Assembly (NCBI RefSeq): GCF_021165955.1
Contig: NZ_CP088952.1
Location: 1,922,001-1,986,000 of the forward strand
Direction of reading: 5' to 3'
Length of the DNA stretch: 64,000 bases
DNA from: Massilia endophytica
GTDB lineage: Bacteria; Pseudomonadota; Gammaproteobacteria; Burkholderiales; Burkholderiaceae_D
Both the position numbers and the translations under genes were made by a program. Below, one piece after another: positions 17,901-25,524 of the stretch. The number at the start of each line of letters is the position of its first letter. The first letter of the stretch is position 1. Under the pieces are notes generated by a model that was given only the letters and a program-made list of their open reading frames with translations, was not told the DNA's origin and did no database searches.

Positions 17901-18987
17901 GGTGCGCGCTGAAGAAAAATCCCTGGTGATGGACGTGCTGCGTTCCTTCAACCTGGGCGCCTGCAGCCATATCATCGGCAAGCCGAACGACCGCGGCGTG
18001 ATCGAATTCACCCGCGACGCCAAGATCATCTACAGCGAGCAGCGCGCCGCGCTGCACCGCCTGTGGAGCGAAACGAGCTGGCGCATCTCGCGCATGCGCG
18101 AGAACCCGGCGACGGCGGACGCGGAATACGACCGCCTGCTGGACGAAACCGATCCTGGCATCTCGCCGAAGCTCACCTTCGATCTGGCGGAAAATGTGGC
18201 CGCGCCGTTCCTTGCATCCGGCGCGCGTCCGCGCGTGGCCATCCTGCGCGAGCAGGGCGTGAACTCGCACATCGAAACCGCGTGGGTGATGCACCAGTCG
18301 GGCTTCGCTGCCGTTGACGTGCACATGAGCGACCTGATTTCGGGCCGCGTGAAGCTGGACGACTTCCACGGCATCATTGCCGTCGGCGGCTTCTCCTACG
18401 GCGACGTGCTGGGTGCGGGCGAGGGCTGGGCCAAATCCATCCTCTTCAACCCGGCGATGGCCGAGCAGTTCGCGCGCTTCTTCCAGCGCAAGGACACCTT
18501 CGGCCTGGGCGTCTGCAACGGCTGCCAGATGATGAGCAACCTGAAGTCTCTGATTCCGGGCGCGCATGCCTGGCCGAAGTTCACCACCAACAAGTCGGAG
18601 AAATTCGAGGCGCGCTTCTCCATGGTCGAAGTGCAGGACTCGCCGTCCATCTTCTTCCAGGGCATGGCTGGGACGCAGTCGCCAATTGCCATCGCCCATG
18701 GCGAAGGCTTCGCGGACTTCTCGCAGACCGGCAATATCGCCGAGGCCATCGTGGCCATGCGCTTCGTGGACAACAAGGGCGCGGCAACCGAGGCCTATCC
18801 ATACAACCCGAACGGCTCGCCGCAAGGCATCACTTCGGTGACCACGCCGGACGGCCGCTTCACGGTGCTCATGCCGCACGCGGAGCGCGTGTTCCGCGCC
18901 GTGCAGCTGTCCTGGCATCCGGACGAATGGACCGAGTACTCGCCGTGGATGCGCATGTTCCAGAACGCGCGCAAGTTCATCGGCTGA
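14941..18987 (+). CDS. purL: Phosphoribosylformylglycinamidine synthase (FGAR amidotransferase)
   Basis: Fourth step of de novo purine synthesis: FGAR + glutamine + ATP to FGAM. This is the large single-chain form, 1348 residues (E. coli 1295). Near the N-terminus are the FGAR-AT motifs GTISPWASKATDIVHNCG and RVERGVAYRV. The tandem AIRS-like domains contain the NSEHCRHKIFNADW, ETHNHPTAISPFPG and GGDLxx-type segments. The C-terminal class I glutaminase (from about 1097) has the nucleophile Cys1192 in GLGVCNGCQMM and ends with the family PHAERVFR and HPDEWTEYSPWM. No other purine gene is next to it. A terminator follows directly. Confidence 0.98.
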   Translation: MLILPGSNALSAFRSQRLLTQLQSVLPSVTAVQARYIHFVDAASPLSSDDQARLNGLLTYGEPAQPELSDGAVEEFIVIPRFGTISPWASKATDIVHNCGMGHIHRVERGVAYRVILKGGILGSSLGAAKKLDAEQAQAVAALLHDRMTESVLRHPEQAADLFGSLEAKALESIDVLGAGRHALEKANTDLGLAMSDDEIDYLLNAFTAAKRNPTDVELMMFAQANSEHCRHKIFNADWTIDGAAQDRSLFKMIKNTHEKQPKGTIVAYSDNSSIMEGAEVTRFYPRGEGHEYGASTELIHTLMKVETHNHPTAISPFPGASTGAGGEIRDEGATGRGAKPKAGLTGFTVSNLMLPDAVRAWENAADVTAPVGKRDESKAYGKPDRIASPLQIMIEGPLGGAAFSNEFGRPVLGGYFRTYEQNVGRCFAGAQDTVFGYHKPIMIAGGIGNISAQHTHKNDIPVGSLLIQLGGPGMRIGMGGSAASSMATGTNTADLDFDSVQRGNPEMERRAQEVINGCWQMGAANPIISIHDVGAGGLSNAFPEITNDAKRGAIFDLRKIPLEESGMAPKEIWSNESQERYVLAIAPGDLPVFQALCERERCPFAVVGTATEERQLKLIDPELGNAPVDMPMEVLLGKPPKMHRDVNHVQNEFPAIDLTGVDLQEAAKGVLLLPTVADKSFLITIGDRTVGAMSVRDQMVGPWQVPVADCAVTAMSYEGFVGEAMAMGERTPLAVIDAPASGRMAVGETITNMAAAPIADISAIKLSANWMAACGQPGQDAALFDTVKAVGMELCPALGISIPVGKDSLSMRTTWKDEGADKAVISPVSLIVSGFAPVYDVRKSLTPQIRMDQGETSIILIDLGRGKNRMGASALSQVIGQLGNEAPDVDNPEDLKGFFTAIQQLNKDGKLLAYHDRSDGGLYATLTEMAFAGRAGLSINLDMLTLEGEHAADWGDAKNWAGQVAERRNELTLRALFSEELGAVIQVRAEEKSLVMDVLRSFNLGACSHIIGKPNDRGVIEFTRDAKIIYSEQRAALHRLWSETSWRISRMRENPATADAEYDRLLDETDPGISPKLTFDLAENVAAPFLASGARPRVAILREQGVNSHIETAWVMHQSGFAAVDVHMSDLISGRVKLDDFHGIIAVGGFSYGDVLGAGEGWAKSILFNPAMAEQFARFFQRKDTFGLGVCNGCQMMSNLKSLIPGAHAWPKFTTNKSEKFEARFSMVEVQDSPSIFFQGMAGTQSPIAIAHGEGFADFSQTGNIAEAIVAMRFVDNKGAATEAYPYNPNGSPQGITSVTTPDGRFTVLMPHAERVFRAVQLSWHPDEWTEYSPWMRMFQNARKFIG

Positions 18988-19005
18988 TTCCAGCGCTTGA
19001 ACAAG

Positions 19006-19032
19006 AAAAGCCGGGTACGTCCCGGCTTTTTT
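19006..19032 (+). terminator. Terminator of purL
   Basis: AAGCCGGG (19008-19015), loop TACGT, CCCGGCTT (19021-19028), then T6. The next gene starts only 16 bases later. Confidence 0.88.
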
Positions 19033-19048
19033 ATTGTACTCTTGGCGC

Positions 19049-20062
19049 ATGAAAAAACACTTCCTGGCCATCGCGGCGGCGTTCTCGCTGCTCGCATCTT
19101 CCGCACTCGCGGCCTGCATCGACGAACAGGGTTTCGTCCCCATCAACGGCATCGAGCAATGGATCACGATTCGCGGCGAAGGCTGCGAGAACCCTGTAGT
19201 TCTTGTGCTGCACGGAGGGCCGGGCAATCCCAATACGCCGTTCGCCAAAACGGTTTACGGCCCGTGGGAGAAGCGCTTCACCATCGTGCAATGGGACCAG
19301 CGGGGCGCAGGCATGACCTACGGCCGCAACAAGCCTTCCAGGGACGATGTGCTGACGGTGGAGCAGATGCGCGATGACGGCATTGCGGTTACGCAGCACC
19401 TGCAGAAGCGCCTGGGCAAGCGGAAACTTATTCTCGTCGGCGGTTCCTGGAGCTCGGTGCTCGGCATGCACATGGCAAAGGCGAGACCGGAACTGTTCGC
19501 GGCCTTCATCAGCACCGGCCAGGTGGTGCGGCATCCGGAATCCGACCGCGCCTTCTATTCGGCCATGCTCCAGCGTGCGCGCGAGCTGAAGGACACGGAG
19601 TCCATTGCAAAGCTGGAAGCGCTCGGAACGCCGCCGTGGACCAACCCGCGCAATTTCGGCATCGCTCGCCGCATCATGCGCAAGTACGAAGCCATGGTTA
19701 CCGATCCGGCGCCCAGTCAGTGGTGGGCTTCCGATCCCTTCTACAGCACGCCAAAGGCTTTGGCCGACTACGAGGGCGGGGAGGACTACTCCTATATCCA
19801 GTTCGTCGGCTACAAGGGCGACGGCATGCTGTCGAAGATCGACATGTACAAGCTGGGAACGAAGTTCGAACTGCCCATCTTCCTTATCCAGGGCGCCGAA
19901 GACCTGCTGACAACGCCCGACGTGGCACGGCGCTACTACGACGCCATCAGCGCGCCGCAGAAGGACTTCGTGCTGCTGCCGCGCGTCGGGCACGACCCGA
20001 ACCAGGCCATGCTCGATGCCCAGTTCAAGCTGCTGGAGAGGGTACGTCCCTTGGCGGACTGA
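19049..20062 (+). CDS. Secreted alpha/beta hydrolase, prolyl-aminopeptidase-like
   Basis: Probable periplasmic serine hydrolase of 337 residues. The ATG at 19049 gives a signal peptide (MKKHFLAIAAAFSLLASSAL-AAC). The fold shows the oxyanion motif VLHGGPGNPNTPF, the nucleophile elbow GGSWSSVLG, an Asp in IQGAEDLLTTPD and a late His in PRVGHDPN. HGGPG and GGSW resemble proline iminopeptidases (S33), but the substrate cannot be read from sequence. The purL terminator ends just before it, so it needs its own promoter. Its 3' end overlaps the convergent VOC gene by 38 bases. Confidence 0.8.
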   Translation: MKKHFLAIAAAFSLLASSALAACIDEQGFVPINGIEQWITIRGEGCENPVVLVLHGGPGNPNTPFAKTVYGPWEKRFTIVQWDQRGAGMTYGRNKPSRDDVLTVEQMRDDGIAVTQHLQKRLGKRKLILVGGSWSSVLGMHMAKARPELFAAFISTGQVVRHPESDRAFYSAMLQRARELKDTESIAKLEALGTPPWTNPRNFGIARRIMRKYEAMVTDPAPSQWWASDPFYSTPKALADYEGGEDYSYIQFVGYKGDGMLSKIDMYKLGTKFELPIFLIQGAEDLLTTPDVARRYYDAISAPQKDFVLLPRVGHDPNQAMLDAQFKLLERVRPLAD

Positions 20063-20417
20063 TTTCCTGCCCGATCATGATGCGGTGGCCGTCCACTGTG
20101 CGCAGGCCGAATTCGCGCATCTGCCACGGCTCTTCGCGCAGGGATTTCGTGATCTCCGCGCCTGCCTGCTGCGCGCGGGCGTACATGGCGTCCACATCGT
20201 CCACGCAGAGGTAGGCGAAGTAGGAGTGGTAGCCAATATCCGCCGGCGGTATCGCATCCCGGCATTCTCCCGCCATGATGGTGCAAGGGCCGCTGGAGTA
20301 GAAACGCCAGCCGGGATCGCCCATCTCGCTGATGGCAAAACCCAGCACGTCGCGGTAGAACGCCGCCGACTTCTCCAGATCCTGAACGGCGAGCACGTAG
20401 TGGTTTTGCGTAATCAT
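20025..20417 (-). CDS. VOC (glyoxalase/bleomycin-resistance) family protein
   Basis: Small 130-residue protein of the vicinal oxygen chelate fold. The typical start is NHYVLAVQDLEKSAAFYRDVLGF, and the second beta-alpha-beta unit carries YFAYLCVDDVDAMYARAQQAGAE. Members bind a metal and act on diverse substrates or sequester drugs; the substrate is unknown. It is the last gene of a minus-strand run that begins with an ABC substrate-binding protein; it starts seven bases after the alkD stop. Confidence 0.8.
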   Translation of the reverse strand: MITQNHYVLAVQDLEKSAAFYRDVLGFAISEMGDPGWRFYSSGPCTIMAGECRDAIPPADIGYHSYFAYLCVDDVDAMYARAQQAGAEITKSLREEPWQMREFGLRTVDGHRIMIGQEISPPRDVPSPAA

Positions 20418-20424
20418 GGGCGCC

Positions 20425-21078
20425 TCACAAGTGTTTTGCGGCCTCGCGGCGGCTTAGCGGAGCCAATATCATGCCATCGCCCGCGAGGAAGCGCCGCACG
20501 GCCTCGGGATCGTGGTGGGCGTAGTCGCGCAGCGCCCAGCCGATGGCTTTCTGGATGAAGAATTCCTTTTCGTGCGAGAGCGCGAGGGCGTACCGGAAAA
20601 GGCGCTCCGTGTCCGTATCGCCGCGCCATCCGAGCTGGTGGAGGAGGGCGATGCGGCGCACCCAGAAGTCGGAATGCGCAAGCGCTTCGTCCATTCCGTG
20701 GTGCTCGCGCCGCAGCACGTCGCCGACGATGCCCGCAATGCCGTCCACCGTGTCCCACCAGGATTTGCGCCGCGCCAGCGAGATCAGTTGCGGCAGGTGC
20801 TCCTCGCCGAGAGGCTTCCAGTGCATGGCCAGCATATCCAGCGCGGTGTAGTGGTATTCGCGCTGCGGCCGGGCCCAGAGTTCCCCGGCGGCTTCCAGCA
20901 GGGCAGCGGCGCCTGCGCCTTTCATCGCCTTGAGCAGCGGCCTGGCCGCGGCACGCCGCGCCGGTGTGGGGATACCGAGGAACTCGAAATGGTCACGCAT
21001 GTAGGCGCGCATGGCGGCAGCCCTGCTTTCGTCCGCCAGGGGCAGCAGGGCCGCATCGAGGCTCGGCAGCAGGTCCAT
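20425..21078 (-). CDS. DNA alkylation repair protein, AlkD-like HEAT-repeat glycosylase
   Basis: 217 residues of HEAT-like helical repeats of the DNA_alkylation family, which remove bulky or positively charged alkylated bases without base flipping. Recognisable segments are FEFLGIPTPARR near residue 32, KSWWDTVDGIAGIVGD, SDFWVRRIALLHQLGW, and KEFFIQKAIGWALRDYAHHDPEAV with the conserved Trp/Asp pair. The start ATG overlaps the stop of the ABC ATPase as TAATG, so it is translationally coupled to the transporter genes. A functional link to transport is not evident. Confidence 0.88.
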   Translation of the reverse strand: MDLLPSLDAALLPLADESRAAAMRAYMRDHFEFLGIPTPARRAAARPLLKAMKGAGAAALLEAAGELWARPQREYHYTALDMLAMHWKPLGEEHLPQLISLARRKSWWDTVDGIAGIVGDVLRREHHGMDEALAHSDFWVRRIALLHQLGWRGDTDTERLFRYALALSHEKEFFIQKAIGWALRDYAHHDPEAVRRFLAGDGMILAPLSRREAAKHL

Positions 21079-21806
21079 TACAGCCCCAGCTGGCCGAGAA
21101 TCTCTTCCTTGAGCTGTTGCAGGTCCGGCGAGGAGAGCCTGCGCGGATGCGGATGATCCACCCTGAAGCTCGCCTGGATTTTCGTGGGCCGCGGCGACAG
21201 CACCATAATGCGGTCCGCGAGGTAAATGGCCTCTTCCACGTCGTGCGTGATGAGCAGAACGGTGTGGCGCTCTTCCTCAAGCACCCGCAGCAGCTCGTTG
21301 CGCATCTTCAGGTTCATGAGTGCGTCGAGGGCGGAGAAGGGCTCGTCCATGTAGAGGATTTCCGGCTTCACCACGAGGGCGCGCGCGATCTCGGCGCGCT
21401 TCAGCATGCCGCCCGAGAGCTGGTGCGGGTAGGCGTTCTCGAAGCCCTTCAGGCCCACCATTTCCGCATAGTGGTCGGCCAGCGCGGCCTTCTCCCCATG
21501 GTCGTCGCCGTTCAGGCCGAACATGAGGTTCTGCTGGACGGTGAGCCAGGGGAAGACGGAGCCGTGCTGCGAGATCACGATGCCCTTGGGGCTGGGGCGG
21601 GTGACGCGGACGCCGTCGATCTTCACTTCGCCGCTGTCCGGCTGCTCGAAGCCAGCGATCATTTTCATCAGCGTCGACTTGCCGCAGCCCGAGGGACCGA
21701 CGATGGCGACGAATTCCCCGTCCGCGATCTGGAGGTCGACGCCGTCCACCACTGGCAGCGCCTTGAAGTCCTTGCGGATATTGCTGATGACGATCTTAGC
21801 GTCCAT
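21078..21806 (-). CDS. ABC transporter ATPase, nitrate/sulfonate/taurine type
   Basis: 242-residue nucleotide-binding subunit. It contains Walker A GPSGCGKS, Q-loop VISQHGSVFPW, signature LSGGMLKRAEIARAL, Walker B ILYMDEPFSALD and H-loop LLITHDVEEAIYLADRI. The Q-loop to signature style is that of TauB/SsuB/NrtD importers. Its start overlaps the permease stop by 11 bases and its stop overlaps alkD. It is part of the importer formed with the permease (21796-22554) and the substrate-binding protein (23562-24608). The signature reads LSGGMLKR instead of the usual LSGGMRQR. Confidence 0.9.
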   Translation of the reverse strand: MDAKIVISNIRKDFKALPVVDGVDLQIADGEFVAIVGPSGCGKSTLMKMIAGFEQPDSGEVKIDGVRVTRPSPKGIVISQHGSVFPWLTVQQNLMFGLNGDDHGEKAALADHYAEMVGLKGFENAYPHQLSGGMLKRAEIARALVVKPEILYMDEPFSALDALMNLKMRNELLRVLEEERHTVLLITHDVEEAIYLADRIMVLSPRPTKIQASFRVDHPHPRRLSSPDLQQLKEEILGQLGL

Positions 21807-22554
21807 AGCGCCACCTTACCTGTTTGAGTCCTTCGAAGAGCCGCATCAGGCCATCGAGTCCAAGGCCGATCAGGCCGATGATGATCATGCCCGCCACCAC
21901 GAGGTCGTAGCGGTTGCCCGCGTTGCGCGAATCCATGATGAGGTAGCCGAGGCCGGAGCGCAGGGCGATCATCTCGGCGGCCACCACCACGAGCCAGGCC
22001 ACGCCCAGGCCGATGCGCATGCCGACGATAATCTCCGGCAGCACGGCAGGGATGATCACCTGGCGGAACAGCTTGCGCCGCGATACGCCGAAGTTCTCTG
22101 CGGCGCGGAGATAGCGCTGCTCGATGGTGTGCACGCCGGCGGCGGTCTGCACGATCATCGGGAACACGGAGGCAAGGAAAATCAGGAAGATCGGCGAGAG
22201 GTTGCCGACGCCGAACCACAGGATCGCGATGGGTATCCACGCAATGGGCGAAATGGGGCGGAGGATCTGGAACACCGGGTTCAGGGTGCGGAAGGCGCCT
22301 TCCACACGCCCCATCCACAGCCCGAGCGGCACGGCGAAGGCGACTGCGATGAGGAAGCCTGCTCCCACACGGCCCAGCGAGGCGCCAATGTGCTCCCACA
22401 AAGTGCCGTCCTCCACCAGCTCCATGGTGCCGGTGACGACCTGCGCGGGCGTGGGGAAGATCACGCTTTCCGTCTGGACCACGACGATCCACCAGACTGC
22501 GACGATGGCAATCAGCACTGCCATCGGCGGCCATATCCTGTTCAGTTTCTCCAT
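21796..22554 (-). CDS. ABC transporter permease, TauC/SsuC/NrtB type
   Basis: 252-residue inner-membrane protein with about six helices. It carries the BPD_transp_1 EAA loop near AAENFGVSRRKLFRQVIIPAVLPEIIVGMRIGLG (quoted in two joined pieces: AAENFGVSRRKLF and VLPEIIVGMRIGLG). The first helix (about 12-30) is followed by a periplasmic loop, and the last helix ends LIGLGLDGLMRLFE. It pairs with the downstream ATPase by an 11-base overlap and follows the cupredoxin-like gene after three bases. Likely cargo classes are nitrate, sulfonates or thiamine precursors, but the neighbours point to something linked to copper or redox (see findings). Confidence 0.9.
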   Translation of the reverse strand: MEKLNRIWPPMAVLIAIVAVWWIVVVQTESVIFPTPAQVVTGTMELVEDGTLWEHIGASLGRVGAGFLIAVAFAVPLGLWMGRVEGAFRTLNPVFQILRPISPIAWIPIAILWFGVGNLSPIFLIFLASVFPMIVQTAAGVHTIEQRYLRAAENFGVSRRKLFRQVIIPAVLPEIIVGMRIGLGVAWLVVVAAEMIALRSGLGYLIMDSRNAGNRYDLVVAGMIIIGLIGLGLDGLMRLFEGLKQVRWRYGR

Positions 22555-22557
22555 GGG

Positions 22558-22980
22558 CTATGCGATGTGTTTTAAGAGGGATTGGAAACGCCAGCGCAGG
22601 CGCGGCCAGCCTTGGGCGGGCGCTTCCTCGACGGTGACGGTCATTTGCCCGCTGGCGTGGGCGGTGCAGGCGAAGGGATGCTCGCCCGCCTGTTCGAAGG
22701 GCAGGCGGAAATCCTGCCCCGGCATGATGAGTACCGGGCCGAAGATCTGGGGCACGGTGTCGCTGTTGCGCAGCAGGAGCACGTCCTGCACGCCGAGCGT
22801 GAGCGTGACGCGCTCCGGAAGAATCTCCGCCTTCTCGCCAGCCATGCGGCGCGCCCAGGTGCCTTTCGGGATCTCGAACAGCTGTTCGCGCGAGGCGGCA
22901 GTCACCGGCGCCAGCGCTGCCCACAGCAGAGGGGCGGCCGCCGCGAGGACAGGCAGGGCGATCTTGAGCTGCTTCTTCAT
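22558..22980 (-). CDS. Exported cupredoxin-like protein
   Basis: 140 residues with an N-terminal signal or anchor (ALPVLAAAAPLLWAALAPVTA). The rest looks like a one-domain cupredoxin: RNSDTVPQIFGPVLIMPGQ and EHPFACTAHASGQM. The copper loop ligands Cys105, His108 and Met113 are present, but the first ligand, normally His in the NxDxxxH motif, is Gln78. It may bind copper with three ligands, or the site may be altered. The gene is fused edge to edge with the SCO1-like gene (stop at 22981, start at 22980) and sits inside an ABC importer operon. Confidence 0.7.
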   Translation of the reverse strand: MKKQLKIALPVLAAAAPLLWAALAPVTAASREQLFEIPKGTWARRMAGEKAEILPERVTLTLGVQDVLLLRNSDTVPQIFGPVLIMPGQDFRLPFEQAGEHPFACTAHASGQMTVTVEEAPAQGWPRLRWRFQSLLKHIA

Positions 22981-23565
22981 CTATTCCTTCGCCAGCAGCC
23001 TTGTGTCGTGCACGATCTCGCCGGCGGGCCGGCCGTAGGGCATGAGGGCGCGCAGCTTGCCTTGCTTGTCGATGAAGTAGAGGTAGGACGAATGGCCCAT
23101 GAGGTAATCGGTCTTGCTGCCGCCAACAGGCTGCTTCGTGGCCGTGATGCCGTAGTCCTTGCGGATGGTTGCCATCTGTTCCGGCGTGCCGGTGAGGCCG
23201 ATGAAGCTCTTGTCGAACTGGGCGAGATAGGTCTTGAGCCGCTGCGGCGTGTCGCGCTCGGGATCGACGGAGACAAACACCACCTGCAGCTGCTCCGCCT
23301 CCGCCCCCATCTTGCGGCGCGCCTCGGCCAGCAGGGAGAGCGAAACGGGGCAGACCTCCTGGCAGTGGGTGAAACCGAATTCCAGCACCACCACCTTGCC
23401 GCGCAGGGCGGACAGCTTGAAGGCGCTGCCGTCGGCGGCTTTCTGCGCGATCTCCGGCGCCATGCGCGCGGGCTCGAAGACGCCGGACTTGAGTTTGGGC
23501 CCGGAAGCGAAGGCGCTGCCTGCCGCCAGCAGCAGGGCGCACAGCGGCAGAAAGCGCGGGCTCAC
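22981..23565 (-). CDS. SCO1/SenC/PrrC family copper-thioredoxin-like protein
   Basis: Exported thioredoxin-fold protein that in other systems delivers Cu to the CuA site of cytochrome oxidase or reduces its cysteines. From the GTG at 23565 it has 194 residues with a signal peptide (MSPRFLPLCALLLAAGSAFA). The copper ligands are all present: Cys68 and Cys72 in THCQEVC and His158 in LMGHSSY, with VSVDPERDTPQRL between. The GTG overlaps the TGA of the substrate-binding protein gene (GTGA), so translation is coupled. Membership in an ABC operon is unusual; no cox genes are nearby. Confidence 0.9.
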   Translation of the reverse strand: MSPRFLPLCALLLAAGSAFASGPKLKSGVFEPARMAPEIAQKAADGSAFKLSALRGKVVVLEFGFTHCQEVCPVSLSLLAEARRKMGAEAEQLQVVFVSVDPERDTPQRLKTYLAQFDKSFIGLTGTPEQMATIRKDYGITATKQPVGGSKTDYLMGHSSYLYFIDKQGKLRALMPYGRPAGEIVHDTRLLAKE

Positions 23566-24608
23566 AGCGCCACCCTGGCGGGGCGGATATTTTTGACGAA
23601 GCTCTCGTCCACGTACTGTTCGTAGGCGACGGGGCGCTTCAGGGTGCCCGCTTCGATGGAGAGCTTCATCAGCTCGTCGAATTCGCTGCGGATCATGCGC
23701 AGGTCGCCGTAGGTCACGCGGTCGGAGGGGTTCTCCATCACAAACTTGATGATGTTGGGGTCCTGGTTGAAGAACTTGCGGCCGGAGGCGATGGCGGCCG
23801 CCTTGCTGCGGTTGGCGGGGGCGGCGTCCAGCCAGTTGCCCGCTGCCTGCACGTAGTTCACCAGTTCCTGCACCAGCGGGCGGTTGGTCTTGATCAGCTC
23901 TTCGCGCACGGTGAGCACGCAGCAGATGTAGTTGCGCCATTCGTCCCGTGTCATCGACAGGGGCCGCGCATAGCCTGCGCGCTGGGCGGCGGCGCCAAAG
24001 GGCTCGCCCGTGCAGTAGCCGTCCACTGCCTTGGCGTACAGTGCCGCAGGCATATCCGGCGGGGCCATCTCGATGATTTCCACGTCCTTGGGCGACATGT
24101 TCTCGCGCGCCAGCATCTTGCGCAGGAAAAGGAAGTCCACCGCGAAGCGGCTCGGAATGGCGATGCGCTTGCCTTTGAGGTCGGCGAAGCGCTTGTAGGG
24201 CGAGTCGGTGCGCACCATGATAACGGCGCCCGAGCGGTGGCCCAGCGACACGATCTTGAGGGGAATGCGCTTGTCCGTGAGGTCCATCACCAGGGGCGCC
24301 AGCATGTAGGCGGCCTGGATGCGGCCCGTCATCAGCGATTCCTTGATCTCCGGCCAGCCCGCGTACTTGCTGTATTCGAAGGCCGTGAAAGGCGCGTTGG
24401 GCTTGCCGTCCGCCGCCGCCTTGGCCTTGCAGGCGATGGGCAGGGTCAGGTTGCAGGTGACGGGCAGCCCGCCCACCACCAGTTGGGAGTCGGCCGCACG
24501 GGCGGAGGACATGCCCACCAGCGGCAGGGCGAGGGCGCTGCCGATCAGCTGGCGGCGGTGGCGGGAGGGTGCGTCCACGGAAACGTTTCCAAATTTACGA
24601 GTTGGCAA
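23562..24608 (-). CDS. ABC transporter substrate-binding protein, NMT1/NrtA-SsuA type
   Basis: Periplasmic solute receptor of about 348 residues. A twin-Arg-like signal region (RHRRQLIGSALALPLVGMSSARA) is followed by the NMT1-like domain with GRIQAAYMLAPLVMDL, DLKGKRIAIPSRFAVDFLFL and DGYCTGEPFGAAAQRAG. The start is doubtful: TTG 24608 is the frame opening and GTG 24578 is an alternative; no ATG is available upstream of the signal. It is the first gene of the operon SBP-SCO-cupredoxin-permease-ATPase-alkD-VOC. The IS3 element lies immediately upstream, between this gene and the parvulin genes. Confidence 0.85.
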   Translation of the reverse strand: MPTRKFGNVSVDAPSRHRRQLIGSALALPLVGMSSARAADSQLVVGGLPVTCNLTLPIACKAKAAADGKPNAPFTAFEYSKYAGWPEIKESLMTGRIQAAYMLAPLVMDLTDKRIPLKIVSLGHRSGAVIMVRTDSPYKRFADLKGKRIAIPSRFAVDFLFLRKMLARENMSPKDVEIIEMAPPDMPAALYAKAVDGYCTGEPFGAAAQRAGYARPLSMTRDEWRNYICCVLTVREELIKTNRPLVQELVNYVQAAGNWLDAAPANRSKAAAIASGRKFFNQDPNIIKFVMENPSDRVTYGDLRMIRSEFDELMKLSIEAGTLKRPVAYEQYVDESFVKNIRPARVAL

Positions 24609-24637
24609 ATTTTAGCATTGGAAGCGGGCCGCCATGG

Positions 24638-24653
24638 CAAAAAAAAAGCGCTC
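24638..24653 (-). terminator. Distal arm of a terminator split by the IS
   Basis: On the minus strand this reads GAGCGC followed by nine T. Its partner arm, AAAAAAGCGCTC, lies beyond the IS at 26096-26107. Together they would form a perfect stem with a U run after the parvulin gene at 26123. Confidence 0.7.
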
Positions 24654-24656
24654 CGG

Positions 24657-24681
24657 TGAACTGACCCCAAAGAGTTGGACA
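24657..24681. repeat. IS left terminal inverted repeat
   Basis: Begins TGAACTGACCCCAAAGAG and ends TTGGACA. It matches the inverse of 26069-26093 except for a shift within the C/A tract (GACCCCAAAG against GAACCCCAAG). Confidence 0.88.
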
Positions 24682-24687
24682 GTTTAG

Positions 24688-25524
24688 TTAGGCAGCCAAG
24701 GGCTGAGTCCGGAATTGTACCGGGCTCAGCCCTTTTAGTTTGAGCTTGATGCGGTCATGGTTGTAGTAATGGATGTAGCGCTTCAGCCCAGCCCTGAGTT
24801 CCTCGACGCTGTTGAACTTATTGAGGTAGAAGAACTCGGTCTTCAACACCGCGAAAAAGCTCTCCATCGCCGCGTTATCGAGGCAGTTTCCCTTCCGCGA
24901 CATGCTTTGCACCAGCTCGCGTTGGTGGAGCTGACGCTGGTAGGCGGGCATACGATATTGCCACCCTTGGTCGGAATGAAGCATCGGTTTGTCGTTGGGG
25001 CCGAGTTTCGCCAGTGCCTGCTTCAGCATTGAGCTGACCAATTCGAACTTGGGACGCTCGGCGGTTTCGAAGGCGACGATTTCGCCGTTGTAGAGATCGA
25101 GCACAAGCGAAAGATACAGCTTCCTGCCGGCCACATTGAACTCGGTCACATCGGTAACCCACTTCTGGTTGGCGGCATCGGCCTGGAACTGGCGGTTCAG
25201 CTCGTTCGATGCAGCACGCCCCACCTCGCCCCTGAATGATCGGTATTTCTTGGGTCGAACCAGCGATTTCAGTCCCAGCGTTCCCATCAAGCGCTGTACT
25301 TTTTTATGGTTGACCAGCAGACCCAGCTGACGCACCGCGGCAGTGACGCGGCGATAGCCATAACGTCCCTGGTGACGATTAAATATCGTCTTGATCTGCT
25401 CTTTAACCTGCGCGTGCTTGTCGCCGCCTTGAAGCACTTTCTGCTGGTAGTAGAAGGTGCTGCGCGGCAGCTTTGCCAGCTTCAACAATCCGGCAATTGG
25501 ATACTGCTGCCTTAGTTCCTGCAC
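24688..25524 (-). CDS. IS3-family transposase OrfB (DDE integrase core)
   Basis: 278-residue catalytic half. An HTH_21-type segment (NRHQGRYGYRRVTAAVRQLG) precedes the rve core with the DDE triad: Asp in KWVTDVTEF, Asp in LHSDQGWQY, Glu in NAAMESFFAVLK. The GTG at 25524 overlaps the orfA stop (TAGTG). The real transposase is probably the OrfAB fusion made by -1 frameshifting, and the frame is open back through the slippery region. Homologous to IS150 and other IS3 transposases. Confidence 0.95.
   Translation of the reverse strand: MQELRQQYPIAGLLKLAKLPRSTFYYQQKVLQGGDKHAQVKEQIKTIFNRHQGRYGYRRVTAAVRQLGLLVNHKKVQRLMGTLGLKSLVRPKKYRSFRGEVGRAASNELNRQFQADAANQKWVTDVTEFNVAGRKLYLSLVLDLYNGEIVAFETAERPKFELVSSMLKQALAKLGPNDKPMLHSDQGWQYRMPAYQRQLHQRELVQSMSRKGNCLDNAAMESFFAVLKTEFFYLNKFNSVEELRAGLKRYIHYYNHDRIKLKLKGLSPVQFRTQPLAA

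Noticed and set aside
14881..19248. Very long minus-strand open frame (1455 codons) opposite purL, and a similar 763-codon frame opposite ppiD (3327-5618)
   Set aside because: They lie antisense to clear housekeeping genes, have His/Arg/Gly-rich compositions typical of GC-rich shadows, and no recognisable domain.
24650..24660. Target-site duplication of the IS
   Set aside because: The 3-4 bases on the left (CCGG) and right (GAGA) do not match, so no duplication can be claimed.
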